The translations under genes and the position numbers were made by a program. From Ichthyophis bannanicus (lineage: Eukaryota; Chordata; Amphibia; Gymnophiona; Ichthyophiidae), in NCBI GenBank assembly GCA_033557465.1, contig CM066041.1, positions 161,237,532 to 161,301,531 of the forward strand: DNA of 64,000 nucleotides, written 5' to 3'. Positions within the stretch are counted from its first letter, which is position 1; every line of letters starts with the position of its first letter. A model generated the notes under the pieces. It searched no databases. It was not told the DNA's origin and saw only the letters and a program-made list of their open reading frames with translations. Positions 10,596 through 22,306 of this stretch are shown piece after piece.

Positions 10596-12455
10596 TTCCT
10601 GTCTAGAGAACTTTGCCTTCCTGGCCCTGAACGGACCAGAACCCTCCACCATCCCGGGAAGGTTATGTCATTTTGCCCCCAGATGGTGTCAGATAACAGC
10701 AGAAAATTGGACCCTGTCCATTGTACGAGAGGGGTACAAGCTTCATTTCCTCAGCATGCCCCCCCCCTACAATAGTAAGACAGTTCAATTCTCAGACCTC
10801 TCTCAATGACGGGTTAGGTCAAGAAGTCACAATGCTCCTTGCTCAAGGAGCAATAGAAGAGGTACCCATTACCCAACGGGGTACAGGGTTCTACTCCCCC
10901 TATTTCCTTATTCCAAAGAAAACAGGAGGACACAGACCCATTCTAGACCTCAGAGAATTGAACAAATTCCTGTTCAGAGAGAAATTCAAAATGATTTCTC
11001 TAGGAACTCTGCTGCCATACCTTCGGGATCAGGATTGGCTTTGTTCTCTAGATCTCAAGGATGCGTAAACTCATGTTCTCATCCATCCAAGTCATAGGAA
11101 GGTCCTTCGATTCCTGTTTCAAGGAAAGCACTACCAATACAGAGTTCTTCCTTTTGGCCTGGCCTCTGCACCAAGGGTGTTCACAAAATGCATGGCTGTG
11201 GTAGCAGCATTTCTCCACACCCTGGGAATATTCGTCTTCTCTTATTTAGACGACCGGCTCATTCGAGCCCCTTCAGGGCTAGAAGCCAGTTTTGCTCTGT
11301 CTCGCACAATGCACATCCTTCAGTATTTTGGACTTGTCATAAACTTCCCAAAATCCAACTTTGCTCCCACTCAATCCCTAGAATTTATAGGAGCTCATCT
11401 GGATACCAGACAGACAAGGGCCTTCCTTCCACAGCCCCGCTGTCTTCGCATTGTACAGTTAGCTTCCCAAGCAGTGCTCAAACCTCATTTTACTGCTCGG
11501 GAAATGTTACAGTTTCTAGGCCACATGGCATCCACCGTGCATGTGGTTCCTTATGCTTGCCTCCATATGAGGGCAGCCCAGTGGACCTTATCCACTCAGT
11601 GGACTCAGGCGTCAGGTTGCCTGTCAGAGAAAATAGCAAACTCACATCGTCATATTTTGTCCTTCCAATGGTGGCAGTCACCCAGAAACCTTCTGGTGGG
11701 GTCTCCTTTCCAGCAACCCCTACCCCAAGCCACTCTCACAGGTGGGTTGGGGAGCCCACCTGCAGGACCTCTCTACCCAGGGTAACTGTACTCCACAGGA
11801 GGCCTGTCTTCATATCGGCCTCCTGGTACTCAGAGCAATTTTCCTTGCTCTTCGAGTGTTTCATACCCAGCTCAGCTACAAGACAGTCCTAGTTTAAATG
11901 GACAATCAGGTAGCCATGTTCTATGTGAACAAGCAGGGCGGAACAGGCTCTCTGTCACTATGCAACGAAGCTTTGCGACTATGGGCCCTCGCCAGAGAGT
12001 ATCAGATTCATCTCCTTGCGGTGTATCTTCCAGGCATTCAAAACTCTTGGGCAGACCAACTCAGTCAAGTTCTGCTTCCACACGAATGGTCTCTCCATGC
12101 AGACCAGGTGGCCCAAATTTTTCAAATTTGGGGAACCCTGGACACAGACTTCTTTGCAAGTCCGCTGAATGCCAAACTTCCCTGGTTCTGTCAGGCCAGG
12201 GATGCTTTCCTCCTTCACTGGGGTCAGGACTTCCTGTATGCCTTCCCACCCATTCCCCTAATTCCCAAAACCCTATTCAAGCTTCAGAGAGACAGAGGTC
12301 ATATTCTCATAGCTCCATGTTGGCCAACCGTGGTACCCTCTGCTCCTACATCTCTCTTAGGATCTGCTCCAGATCTTCTCTCACATGAGGATGGGATGCT
12401 GTGGCATCCCAATCCCCAGTCTCTGCATATCAGGGCCTGGTTGCTGAAAACCTAG
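10593..12455 (+). pseudogene. D4 reverse transcriptase and RNase H
   Basis: RT begins in the +1 frame over the gag stop (FDSCLENFAFLALNGPEP). A run of nine C near 10,757 shifts the frame. LIPKKTGGHRPILDLRELNK, SLGTLLPYLRDQDWLCSLDL and, after a stop near 11,068, FSYLDDRLIRAPSG (about 11,236-11,280) give an intact YLDD. LGHMASTVHVVPYACLHMR leads to RNase H, where the first Asp motif (TTDA in D7) has been lost by rearrangement near 11,740. 11,898-12,455 reads MDNQVAMFYVNKQGGTGSLS, YLPGIQNSWADQLSQ and FASPLNAKL, then the end of the ORF. At least four frame breaks are present. Confidence 0.85.
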
Positions 12456-13484
12456 AACTTCAGGATCTTAACCTTTCCCAGCAGGTAAAGGATATCCTTC
12501 ATGCTTCCAGGAAACCCTCCACAAGATGCTCTTATGCATTTAAGTGGAAAAGGTTTACCATATGGTGCTCGCAGAAGGGTCTTAACCCTGTTGCGATACC
12601 TCTGGAATCATTACTGGAGTATCTCCTTCATTTGTTAAATGCGGGGCTTAAGACCAATTTAGTGAGAGTCCATTTGAGTGCTATTGCAGCTTTTTTCAAG
12701 CCTCTAAATGGACAGCCTATTTCCTCTCATAGCAAGATTTATGAGAGGACATCTTCTAACAAAGCTTCCCATTAAGCCACCACCGGTGGCATGGGACTTG
12801 AATCTGGTACTTGGGCAGCTCATGAAACCGCCCTTTGTATCATTAGTCACTGCCTCTTTGAAATTCCTTTCCTGGAAGGTTATCTTCCTCATTGCAATCA
12901 CATCAGCACGTCACATCAGTGAATTGCAAGCGTTGGTGGCTGATCCTTCTTATACAAGGTTCCACCATGATAAGGTAGTTCTTAGGACTCATCCACACTT
13001 TATGCCAAAGGTGGCTTCGCCTTTTCATTTAAACCAAGCGGTTTACCTTCCTGTATTCTTTCCGAGGCCTCACGCCTCCAGTGCAGAAAGGAACCTTCAT
13101 ACTTCGGACTGTAAAAGAGCTTTGGCCTTTTATTTGCAAAGGACAAAGCAACATAGAAAATCCTCTCAACTCTTTGTTGCTTTTGATCCTAGTAATTTGG
13201 GACTTCAAGTCTCCAAAAGGACATTGTCCAACTGGATTTCACAGTGAATATCTTTTGCCTATGAGAGTAAGGACCTTCCTCTTGAAGGCCATGTCACAGC
13301 TCACAGTGTGAGAGCCGTGGCAGCCTCAATGGCTCATCTTCACTCTGTGTCTATCGACGACATCTGTCGAGCAGCTACTTGGGCTTCGGTACATACCTTC
13401 ACAGCCCATTACTGCTTTGACAAGGACTCCCGCCGGGATGCCTTGTTTGGTCAGGCTGTTCTTCAACACCTGTTCCAGACTTAA
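12401..13484 (+). pseudogene. D4 tyrosine recombinase, frameshifted
   Basis: Three frames together cover the protein. The first has a SAM-like N-terminal region (VKDILHASRKPSTRCSYAFK). The second has ITSARHISELQAL with the first catalytic Arg, and RTHPHFMPKVASPFHLNQ. The third has TAHSVRAVAASMAHLHSV (the HxxR box), DDICRAATWASVHTF and AHYCFDKDSRRDA with the Tyr, ending FQT and TAA at 13,484. Catalytic residues are all visible but lie in different frames. The start overlaps the RNase H end by about 55 nt. Confidence 0.85.
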
Positions 13485-13604
13485 TCAACTCCTACCCACC
13501 ATCCCTGGTAGGATGCCAGAGATCCATGGGGGGAAGTGGAGCCCTTTCACAAGGGCGCACAACTTTCTGGGGCCATCTCCCAGGCATCTGCAGTTAGGGA
13601 GTCC

Positions 13605-13706
13605 CCCATATGTGAAGACTACATTCCTGCTTGTTCCTGGAAATAGCATAGTTACTCACCTGTAACAGGTGATCTCCGGGAACAGCAGGAATTTAGTCTT
13701 CACAAC
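13605..13706 (+). repeat. D4 internal complementary region
   Basis: The first half is the reverse complement of the D4 left end (CATATGTGAAGACTACATTC...TTCCTGG). The second half is the reverse complement of the right end (CATAGTTACTCACCTGTAACAGGTG...). They meet at AAATAG. In the DIRS model this segment serves as a splint to close the cDNA circle. Confidence 0.85.
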
Positions 13707-13794
13707 TCGCCCACCTCCCCTAGGAGTTGTATCTCTCTCTCTTTCTCTCTCTCTCTTGTCTCAGCTATAAACTCAACTGGAGAGGGACAGTTGG

Positions 13795-13967
13795 GAAAGG
13801 CAGGAAGGCAGCACGCAGGCGCTGTGGGATGCTCCCAAAAGCTTTCCTATTGGACGCTGGGGAGCATTCCCACGCATGCTCCGTCGGTACCGACAATATC
13901 CATATGTGAAGACTAAATTCCTGCTGTTCCCGGAGATCACCTGTTACAGGGTGAGTAACTATGTTTT
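13795..13967 (+). repeat. D4 right inverted terminal repeat
   Basis: This reads as the reverse complement of 7,120-7,260, followed by an end-specific extension CACCTGTTACAGGGTGAGTAAC. The bordering D3 sequence resumes with CTCAGTGGTCACAGGCCTCGG at 13,968. Confidence 0.85.
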
Positions 13968-14900
13968 CTCAGTGGTCACAGGCCTCGGGTCAGTTAATGG
14001 ACAAGATCAGAAACACCACACGTCTGATTTCGTCCCTGCAATGGTGGCAATCTCTAGAAAACCTCCTCGTAGGCTCTCCTTTCCAGCAGCCTCTATATCG
14101 GGCCACCCTAACAACAGATGAGTCCAAGATGGGTTGGGGGGCCCACTTGCACGATCTCTCCACTCAGGGTGTTTGGACATCACAGAAGGTTTCTCTTCAC
14201 ATAAACCACCTAGAGCTGAGAGCCATTTTCAGTGCTATTCAAGTTTTTCAGACCCATCTCAGCAACAAAACAGTTCTGGTCCAAACCAACAATCAGGTAG
14301 CTATGTTCTATGTGAACAAGCAAGGCGGAACAGGCTCTCTGTCGCTATGCAACAAAGCTTTGCGACTATGGGCCCTCTCCAGAGAGTTACAAATTCACCT
14401 GTTTGCGGTATACCTTCCGGGCATTCAAAACTTATGGGCAGACTCAGTCGAATACTGCTGCCACACGAGTGGTCCCTCCACTCATACCAGCTTGCTCGAG
14501 TATTTCAAATCTGGGGAACACCAGATATAGACCTCTTTGCAAGTCCACAGAATGCCGAACTTCCCCGATTCTGTTCCAGAATCTCGGCTCACAACTGTCA
14601 GGCAAGAGATGCATTCCTACTCCACTGGGGTCAGGACTTCCTCTATGCCTTCCCACCCATTCCCCGCATTCTCAAAACTTTATTCAAACTTCAGAGAGAC
14701 AGAGGTCATATGATACTCATAGTTCCATGTTGGCCATGACAAAACGTGGTATCCTCTTCTTCTGCGTCTCTCTCAAATCACTCCTCTGGAGTTGGGGAAT
14801 GCTCCAGACCTTCTGTCTCTGGAGGACGGATGCTTACTGCATCCCAATCCCCAGTCCCTACATTTCGGGGCCTGGTTACTAAAAGCCTAGAATTCCAGGA
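13968..14900 (+). pseudogene. D3 RNase H and connection region (3' part)
   Basis: Continues D3 after D4. The reading is SGQLMDKIRNTTRLISSLQW, NLLVGSPFQQPL, ATLTTDESKMGWGAHLHDLS (first Asp motif present, TTDA changed to TTDE), INHLELRAIFSAIQ, VQTNNQVAMFYVNKQGGTG (TDN changed to TNN) and YLPGIQNLWADS. After a shift come LFASPQNAELPRFCS and LLIVPCWP-like residues. The key Asp of the TDN box is lost. Confidence 0.8.
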
Positions 14901-15925
14901 TATTAACCTTTCTCAACAAGTAAAGGATATCCTTCTAGCTTCCAGAAAACCTTCCACAAGACGTTCTTACGCTTTTAAGTGGAAAAGGTTCTCTGTCTGG
15001 TGTTCACAAAAGGGAATTAACCCCCTTTTGGTACCTGTAGAGTCGCTACTAGAGTATCTCCTCCAATTATCAACTTCTGGTCTAAAGACCAATTTAGTGA
15101 GAGTCCATCGTAGTGCTATTGCTGCTTTTCATAAACCTTTTGATGGACAACCTATTTCCTCTCATCCACTTGTATCAAGATTTATGAGAGGCCTACTCTT
15201 AACAGAACCTCCCATTAAACCACCACCGTTGGCATGGGATCTGAATTTTGTTCTTGGTCAGCTTATGAAACTGCCCTTTGAACCTTTAGCCAGTTCAGAC
15301 CTAAAGTTTATTTCATGGAAAGTTATTTTCCTAATTGCCATAACTTCTGCAAGATGCATTAGTGAACTACAGGCGTTAGTAGCTGACCCTCCTTATACAA
15401 GGTTCCACCATGATAAAGTAGTCCTCAGGACTCATCCTCACTTATGCCAAAGGTGGTTTCGCTTTTCCATTTAAATTAGTCGGTTTATCTTCCTATATTC
15501 TTCCCTAGGCCTCATGCCTCTAGCGCGGAAAGGAATCTTCACGCATTGGATTGTAAAAGGGCCTTAGCCTTTTATCTCCATAGAACTAAGCCACATAGAA
15601 AATCTTCTCAGCTTTTTGTGGCTTTTGACTCTAGTCATTTGGGACTTCCAGTTTCTGAAAGAACGCTGTCAAATTAGATTGCAGATTGCATATCCTATAC
15701 TTATCAGAGTAAAGGACTTTCTCTCGAGGGCCATGTCACAGCTCACAATGTGAGAGCAATGGCAGCCTCAACGGCTAACCTCCGTTCTGTGTCTATTGAT
15801 GACATCTGCAAAGCAGCCACTTGGGCTTTGGTACACACCTTCACAGCCTACTACTGCTTAGACAAGGACTCCCGTCTGGATGCCTCGTTTGGCCAGGCTG
15901 TTCTTCAGCATCTCTTCCATACTTA
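14746..15925 (+). pseudogene. D3 tyrosine recombinase, frameshifted
   Basis: From the ATG at 14,746 the frame stays open for 242 codons: VKDILLASRKPSTRRSYAFK, SGLKTNLVRVHRSAIAAF, ITSARCISELQALVADPPYT. It shifts near 15,450, after TYxRFHHDKVVLRTHPH. The rest, in other frames with an in-frame stop near 15,675, shows PHASSAERNLHALDCKRALA, TAHNVRAMAAS (HxxR), DDICKAATWALVHTF and YYCLDKDSRLDASFGQAV, ending FHT and TAA at 15,925. Catalytic Arg, His-x-x-Arg and Tyr can be traced. Confidence 0.85.
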
Positions 15926-16045
15926 ATACAACTCCTACCCACCGTCCATGGTTTCGATGCCAGAGGTCCATGGGAGGAAGCATGACCCATCTCACCTGGG
16001 TTCGCAGCTTGCTGGGGTCACCCTTGGCATCTTTCAGCTGGGGAG

Positions 16046-16150
16046 TCCCCATATGTGAAGACTACATTCCTGCTTGTTCCTGGAGATAGCATAGTTACTC
16101 ACCTGTAACAGGTGATCTCCGGGAACAGCAGGAATTTAGTCTTCACAACC
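16046..16150 (+). repeat. D3 internal complementary region
   Basis: The two halves complement the D3 outer ends and join at GGAGATAGCATAGTTACTC. Almost identical to the D4 ICR. Confidence 0.85.
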
Positions 16151-16232
16151 CACCCACCTCCCCTAGGAGTTTTCTCTATCTCTTTATGTACTTCTCTCCT
16201 TTGGTCTCGGCTATAAACTCAACTGAAGTGAG

Positions 16233-16386
16233 AGAGGTACAGAGGTGGGAAGGCAGCACACATGCGCTGTGGGATGCTCCCAAAAGCGTTCCTGCGTGGG
16301 CTCCATCGGTACCGATGATACCCATATGTGAAGACTAAATTCCTGCTGTTCCCCGAGATCACCTGTTCCAGGTGAGTAACTACGCG
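16233..16386 (+). repeat. D3 right inverted terminal repeat
   Basis: Reverse complement of the D3 left ITR plus the end-specific CACCTGTTCCAGGTGAGTAAC. TAAT (16,387-16,390) follows and matches TAAT before the left end. Confidence 0.85.
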
Positions 16387-16390
16387 TAAT

Positions 16391-16983
16391 CTGATGATGT
16401 AAACAATTGATCTACGTTTACCCATTCCACTCGATTCATTAATTTATAGACCTCTATCATAACTCCCCTCAGTCGTCTCTTTTCCAGGTTTGAAGAGCCC
16501 TATCCTTTTTTTTCCTCTCTTCATAGGGGTATCCTTCCATTCCCTTTACCATTTTGGTGACTCTTCTCTGTGCCTTTTCTAATAACGCTATACCCTTTTT
16601 AAGATATGGTGACCAGAATTGCATACAATATTCAAGGAGCAGCCGCACCATGGAACAATACAGGGTCATTATAATATCCTTTGTTTTATTTTCCATTCCT
16701 TTCCTTATGATACCTAGCATTCTATTTGCTCTCTTGGCCGCCGCTGCACACTGGGAAGAGGGTTTTAACATGTTATCCATGATGGCAGATGAAATTTAAG
16801 ATTTAGGCGTCATTTGGATGCCCAGTCTTCCAATTTATTCTCTTTCAAATTTCCACAATCCTCATGGGTTTTAACAACTTTAAATAGTTTTGTGTCATCT
16901 GCAAATTTGATAACCTCACTCATTATTCCCTTTTCCAGGTCATTTATGAATATGTCAAAGAGCAGCGGACCCAGCACAGATCC
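16391..16983 (-). pseudogene. CR1-A reverse transcriptase, C-terminal part
   Basis: Minus-strand 16,780-16,469 reads QCAAAAKRANRMLGIIRKG, MTLYCSMVRLLLEYCMQFWS and [20 protein letters not shown], the thumb region typical of CR1-clade LINE RT. Upstream codons to 16,983 continue toward the RT palm (for example FADDTKLF-like sequence in the CR1 relatives). The 3' UTR is displaced to 3,521-3,845 by D3, and the RT palm and endonuclease to 20,126 onward by the L2-like insert. Confidence 0.85.
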
Positions 16984-17155
16984 TACTACTACTACTGATT
17001 ATTTGTATAGTGCTACAAGTCATATGCAGCGCTGCACAGACATGTAAGAGACAGTCTCTGCTCATCAGAGCTTACAATCTAGTCAAGACAGACAACACAG
17101 AAGGTGCAGACAGGGATAAAACAAGGGGAGTGGTAAAGAAAAGGGATCAGGTGAG

Positions 17156-18914
17156 TCAAGAACCAAAAGCAGCAGCGAAGAGGTGAGTTTTTAGCCTGGA
17201 TTTGAAAAGAGTCAGAGAAGGTGCCTGGCGTACAGACTCAGGCAGTTTGTTCCAGGCGTAAGGTGTAGCAAGGTGAAAGGAGCGAAGTCTGGAGTTAGCA
17301 ATAGAAGAGAAGGGCACAGATAGAAGTGATTTGCCAGAAGAGTGGAGTTCCCGAGGGGGGTGTAAGAAAGGTAGTGAGGAGCTGCAGAGTGAATGCATTT
17401 ATAGGTCAGCAAGAGAAGTTTGAACTGGATGCGGAAACGAATAGGAAGCCAATGAAGTGACCTGAGAAGAGGGGTCATATGGTCATGATATGGGCATGAC
17501 AAGGCTGACAGAAGATTAGCTTCGCAGCAGAGTGATGAACAGAATGAAGGTGTGAGAGATGATTCAAAGGGAGACCAGCAAAGAGTAGGTTGCAATAATC
17601 AAGACGAGAGGTGATTAAGGAGTGGATAAGCGTCTTAGTAGTGTGTTCAGATAGGAAAGGGTGGATTTTGTTGATATAGAGAAAGAAACGCAGGTCTTAG
17701 CTATCAGATGGATGTGTAAGGAGAAAGAGGACAACCCCAAGGTTGTGAGCCGAGGAAATAGGAAGGAGTAGAGAGTTATCCACAGAGACTGAGAAAGAAG
17801 GAAGAGGAGGGGAAGTTTTAGGGAGAAAGATGATAAGCTCAGTCTTGGCCAAGTTCAATTTCAAGCGGCGGTGAGACATCCAAGCAGAAATGTCAGAAAG
17901 GCAGGCAGAGATCCAGGTCTGGATTGCCGGGGAGATTTCAGGTGTAGAGAGAGAGATCTGGGAGTCATCGACATAAAGATGGTACTGAAAGCCATGGGAA
18001 GAGATGAGCGCACCAAGGGACTAGGTATAGAGAGAGAAATGGAGCGGACCCAAGATAGGTCCTTGGGGTACACCAACTGAGAGCGGAATAGCAGCAGAGG
18101 AGGATCCACCAGAACTAACACTGAAAGACCTATGGGAGAGAGAGGAGGAGAACCAGGATAGTACAGAGACCTTAAAACCAAGCGAGAACAGGGTATCGAG
18201 GAGAAGGTTATGGTCAAAAGTGTCGAAAGCAGCAGAGAGGTCAAGAAGGATGAGGACTGAATAAAGGCCCTTGGATTTAGCCAGGAACAAGTCACTGGAG
18301 ACTTTGGCAAGAGCTGTTTCAGTAGAATGTAAAGGACGAAACCAGACTGTAAAGGATCCAGGAGGGCATGAGTGGAGAGGAAGTCAAGGCAGCGGCGATG
18401 AACCGTGCTTTCAAATAGTTTAGAAACGAAGAGGAGAGGAGGGAGATGAGTCAATTAATTAAAAGGACAGGTGGGATCAAGTGAGGGTTTCTTGAGGAGA
18501 GGTGTAACTACAGCATGCTTGAAGGCTGCAGGGACAGTTGCAGTGGAGAGCGATAGGTTGAGAATATGAAAGATGGATGGGACAACAGTGGAGGAGAATG
18601 GGACTTAGGAGACGGGTAGGAATAGGATCAGAGGAGCAGGTGGTGAGTTTGGAGGAAGAAAGAAGGTGTGTAGTTTCCTCTTCAGAGTTATCAGGAAAGG
18701 AAGAGAGGGTAGCAGAGGTAGAGGGGGAAAGTTGGGAGTGAAGATAGGGAAGAGGGGGAAGTAGCTGACTTTGTGGGGAATTGGAGAGTGATCTTGTGGA
18801 TTTTGTCATGGAAATAGCCAGGGTTTGGGCAGAAAGGGAGGGAGGGGTCGGAGGTGGAGGCACCTTGAGGAGAGAGCTGAGAGTAGTAAAAAAGACTGTG
18901 AGTGTCAGAGGCAA
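17156..18914 (-). pseudogene. L2-A reverse transcriptase domain
   Basis: In shifting frames: [58 protein letters not shown] (catalytic Asp region), [27 protein letters not shown] (intact YVDD, about 17,976-17,944), WMSHRRLKLNLAKTELIIF and LHWLPIRFRIQFKLLLLTYK, ending YAWNKLPESVRQAPSLTLFK and HLFAAAFGS. At least five frame changes. The family order and length are normal, so this is a decayed near-complete LINE ORF2. Confidence 0.85.
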
Positions 18915-19322
18915 GAGAGTTAGTCAAAAGGACATAATAGTCTTGCTTGGCAAGAGCTAGGGATGACTGGAAAGAGACAAGCATGAATTTGAAGTGTAGA
19001 AAGTCAGCAAGGGAGCGGGATTTAAGCCAAGCATGCTTAGGTGAACGGGCACAGGAACATAGATAGTGGGTTGTGGATGAAAGCCTGGCTGGGGTGCAGT
19101 ACGCCTCAGGACGTGGCATGGGCGGAACGAGAGCATCCAGAGCAGAGGAGAGTGCAGCGTTATAGGAAGTTACTGGCTTGTCAACAGACTTAGATGACAT
19201 AGTGGAGGAAAGAGATGAAGAAAAAGTAGAAAAGAGAACCAAAGGATCAATAGCATAAAGATTTCTAAATAGGTTGGAGGAGACAGGACGAGGTTGAGGA
19301 GGCAGTTGATAAAGATTAAAGC

Positions 19323-20010
19323 TTAAAAAGTGATAGATAAGGGAAGAGCTGAGCTACAGAAGTTAGAGTGTAAGCAACTAGAGAAAAATACCAGGTCAAG
19401 GCCGTGGCCATGCTGGTGAATGGGGGCAGTAAAGCAAAGCTGGAGGTCAAATGAGGTGGTAAGGGAGAGGAGCTTTAAAGCATAAGGATCAGAGAGGCTA
19501 TCAACATGAATGTTAAAATCCCCAAGAATAAGAGTGGGGGAAGAGGAATCCAAAAAGAAGGAAAGCCACGAGTCAGTCAGAAAGGTAGAAATAGACTTGT
19601 CAGGAGGACGATAAATAACAGCTACCCAGAGAGGTAGTGGAGTGAAAAGGCGGATGGAGTGGACTTCAGAAGAGGGAAAGGAGTGAGACTGAGGCAGCAG
19701 AAGGGGTTGGAATTGGCAAGAGGGAGAAAGTAGAAGCCCAACACCACCACCACGGCCAGTGGGACGAGGCGTGTGGGAGAACTGATAGCCCCCATGACAG
19801 AGAGCAGCGACCGATGCAGTATCTTCTGGGAGGAGCCAGGTCTCAATTAGAGCAAGAAGATGGAGAGCATTAGAGATAGAGATCATGAGTAAAAGCAAGT
19901 TTATTAAAGATGGAGTTTTGCGTTCCACAAGGCACAAGAGAAAAGGAGAGTGGAAGGGGAAAGAAGAGGGATATGAATAAGATTTAGAGGTGTTGCGTGA
20001 GGATCTCTTC
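19323..20010 (-). pseudogene. L2-A apurinic-like endonuclease domain
   Basis: The reading is LHLLALIETWLLPEDTASVA (ExW motif), FSHTPRPTGRGGGVGLLLS, VAVIYRPPDKS, LILGDFNIHVDSLSD (the GDFN catalytic loop) and HGHGLDLVF. This order is that of the EEP-fold endonuclease that nicks target DNA in L2/CR1 LINEs. The N-terminal CALWNAK lies upstream in another frame near 19,920. No late SDH motif is seen before the frame breaks at 19,323. Confidence 0.8.
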
Positions 20011-20125
20011 TTGGAGTGTGACAGAAGTCTAGGGGGGCCAGGGTTGAGATTGATATCTCCTGATGAGAGAAGGAGTAGCAGCGTACAGGGCAGAGAAGAG
20101 ACAATATGGTGGAAACGAGGGTGAG

Positions 20126-22215
20126 GTTGCCCTATTCACCTTTCTCCATTGGGAAAATTGGCCATTTAGACCTACCCTCTGCTTTCTATCTTTTAACCAG
20201 TTCCTTATCCACAATAGGTACACTGCCTCCTATCCCATAACTTTTTAGTTTTGCCACAAGTCTCTGATGAGGTACCTTGTCAAAGGCTTTCTAAAAGTCC
20301 AGATACACTATGTCAACCGACTCACCTTTGTCTATCTGTTTGTTCACAACTTCAAAAAAAAGTAACAGATTAGAAAGACAAGATCTTCATTCTCTAAAGC
20401 CATGTTGGCTGTCTCCCATTAAGCCATGACTATCTACGTGTTCAATAATTTTGTTCTTTATTATGGTTTCTACCATTTTTCCCAGTACTGACATCAGGCT
20501 CACCTGTCTGTAGTTTCCTGGATCACCCCTGGAACCCTTTTAAAAAAATTGCTGTTACATTGGCCATCCTCCAATCTTCAGGTATTACAGATGATTTTAA
20601 TGATAGTTCACAGATTACTAATAGTAGGTCTGCAATCTCATATTTCAGTTCTTTCAACACCCTTGGATGTATACCATCTGTCCAGGTGAGTTGCTACTCT
20701 TCAGTTTATCAAATAGTTGTAATACATCTTCCCGGTGTATTGATATTTCTTTCAATTCTTCCGCAGTATCACCTTTAAATACCACTTCAGTCATGGGTAA
20801 CATCCCTACATCTTCCTCAGTAAAGACCGAAGCAAAGGATTCATTCAGTCTCTCCGCTATGGCCTTGTCTCCTCTTAGTGCCCCTTTTACCTCTCTATCA
20901 TCTAATGGTCCAACTGACTCTCACAGGGTTTTGTTTGCTACAAATGTACTTGAAAAAGTCTTTATTATGCATTTTTGCTTCCACAGCAAACTTCTTCTCA
21001 AATTCTCTTTGCCTTAAATGCCTTGCATTTAACTTGTCAGTGCTTGTGCTGTTTCCAGTTTTCATCATTTGGCTCTTTTTTTCATTTCCTGAAAGATGCT
21101 TTTTTGGCAACAGCCTCTCTGACCTCAGCTTTAAACCATGCTGGCAGTTTTTTGGACGACTTCCACTTTTCTTAAACTGTGGAATACAGCTGGTCTGGGC
21201 TTCCAAGCTAGTATTTTTAAATAACACTCAAGCTTGATCTAAGTCTTTAACCTTTGCAACTGCTCCTTTTAGGTTTTTTTTCTTAACTATTTTCCTCATT
21301 TTATCATAGTCTCCCTTTTGAAAGTTAAAAGGTAGTACTGTGCATTTTCTTACCATCCCTCCTCCATTAATTAAATCAAACATGATCATGTTATGATCAC
21401 TATTGCCGAGTGACCCCAGCATCCTTATCTCTTGCACCAGATCTGGTGTTCCACTAAGGACTAGGTCCAAAATGGCTTCCCCTCTGGTTGATTCATGAAC
21501 TAGCTGCTCCAAGAAGTAGTCATTTATTTCATCTAGAAACTTTATCTCCTTAGCATGTCCTGACGTGACACTGACCCAGTCGATACCGGGGTAATTGAAA
21601 TTATCCATTATATTACTGTGCTGTAACTTTTGTTAGCATCCCTGATTTCTCTAAGTATTTCATCATCCATTTGTTCATTTGGGCCAGGCGGTCGATAGTA
21701 CACCCGCACTGCCATCGCCTTCCCCTTTTTACATGAAATTTCAATCCATAGAGATTCTACAGCAAATGTTTCCTGCAAAATTTTAATCCTTTGTGACGCA
21801 ATGCCCCCCTCTAACATAGAATGCAACCCCTCCACCAATTTGATCAGCTTTATCATTGCGATATAGTTTGTACCCAGGTAACATAGTGTCCCACTGGTTG
21901 TCCTCCCTCCACCATGTCTCTGAGATACCAATCATATCTAACCTCTCATTTAGTGCTGTATAGTCTAACTCTCCCATCTTATTTTTTGGACTTAATTTGC
22001 ATACAAGCTTTTTAGAGACTGTATTTTATTCATATTAATCTGGCTATCTGATACGCAGGGGTAATTTGGAATCTTTAAGCTCTGTCTGCTCCGTACTCAA
22101 GGGCATTTACGCTACTTTTGTCTTTATTGTAACCTCTCTGCTGATATGCCCTAACTTTGTTCTTTTGGTAGTATCCTTCAAGGATACATTTTTCTGAACC
22201 ATGTGCTTTTGGGTG
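20126..22215 (-). pseudogene. CR1-A endonuclease and RT N-terminal/palm region
   Basis: Minus strand: LDYTALNERLDMIGISETWW (21,977-21,783), GYKLYRNDKADQIGGGVAFY, VRVYYRPPGPNEQMDDEI, MDNFNYPGIDW (21,608), VHESTRGEAILDLVLSGTP and GSLGNSDHNMIMFDL (SDH motif). Next come the long linker (21,227-20,898: NKDFFKYICSKQNPVRVSW) and RT N-terminal code to about 20,126, for example the complement of CTTTCTAAAAGTCCAGATACAC (YLDFxKAFD). Several frameshifts and stops. The remainder is at 16,983-16,391. Confidence 0.8.
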
Positions 22216-22306
22216 ACTTTGAAAGCTGGGGAGATGTTTCTGTTAGGGCTCTGTCAGCGCTGATGTCGCCCATATGTTAGGACTGACTTCCTGCTTGTTC
22301 CTGGAG
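22216..22306 (-). repeat. D2 left ITR, outer end
   Basis: The reverse complement starts CTCCAGGAACAAGCAGG, then AAGTCAGTCCT and CATATGGGCGACATCAGCGC, and aligns with the D6 left ITR at 54,830. It is the part of D2 missing at 3,520, displaced by the CR1-A insertion. The DNA beyond 22,306 is L1-A RT code. Confidence 0.75.

Larger units (their letters stand above)
7120..13967 (+). mobile_element. D4: DIRS retrotransposon inserted in D3
   Basis: Same subfamily as D3 and D7. The left end starts CTCCAGGAAGAAGCAGG and the right end is GGGTGAGTAACTATG. Removing D4 restores a D3 stretch of the same length as the uninterrupted D4 homologue around 11,580-11,600 (GGACC.TATC..CTCAGTGG), with one T counted once. 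There is therefore no target duplication beyond a single base. D4 is itself interrupted at 7,342-8,169 and about 9,972-10,424. Confidence 0.85.
3846..16386 (+). mobile_element. D3: DIRS retrotransposon split by D4
   Basis: The left outer end starts CTCCAGGAACAAGCAGG and the right end finishes GGTGAGTAAC. Inside, in order, are gag, RT, (D4), RNase H, YR, ICR and right ITR. TAAT flanks both ends, and CR1-A reads continuously if TAAT is counted once. All genes are broken. The element also carries a 93-bp inverted copy of its own RT sequence. Confidence 0.85.
16984..20125 (-). mobile_element. L2-A: L2-group LINE inserted in CR1-A
   Basis: The 3' terminus is a (TAG)n-type end at about 16,984 (ACTACTACTACT on the plus strand), preceded by GCAGCGCTGCATATGACTTG...GTGCTATACAAATAAT. 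On the minus strand endonuclease (19,937-19,323), linker and RT (about 18,900-17,156) follow in normal order. CR1-A code flanks both sides. The exact 5' edge near 20,125 and any target duplication are unclear. Confidence 0.85.
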
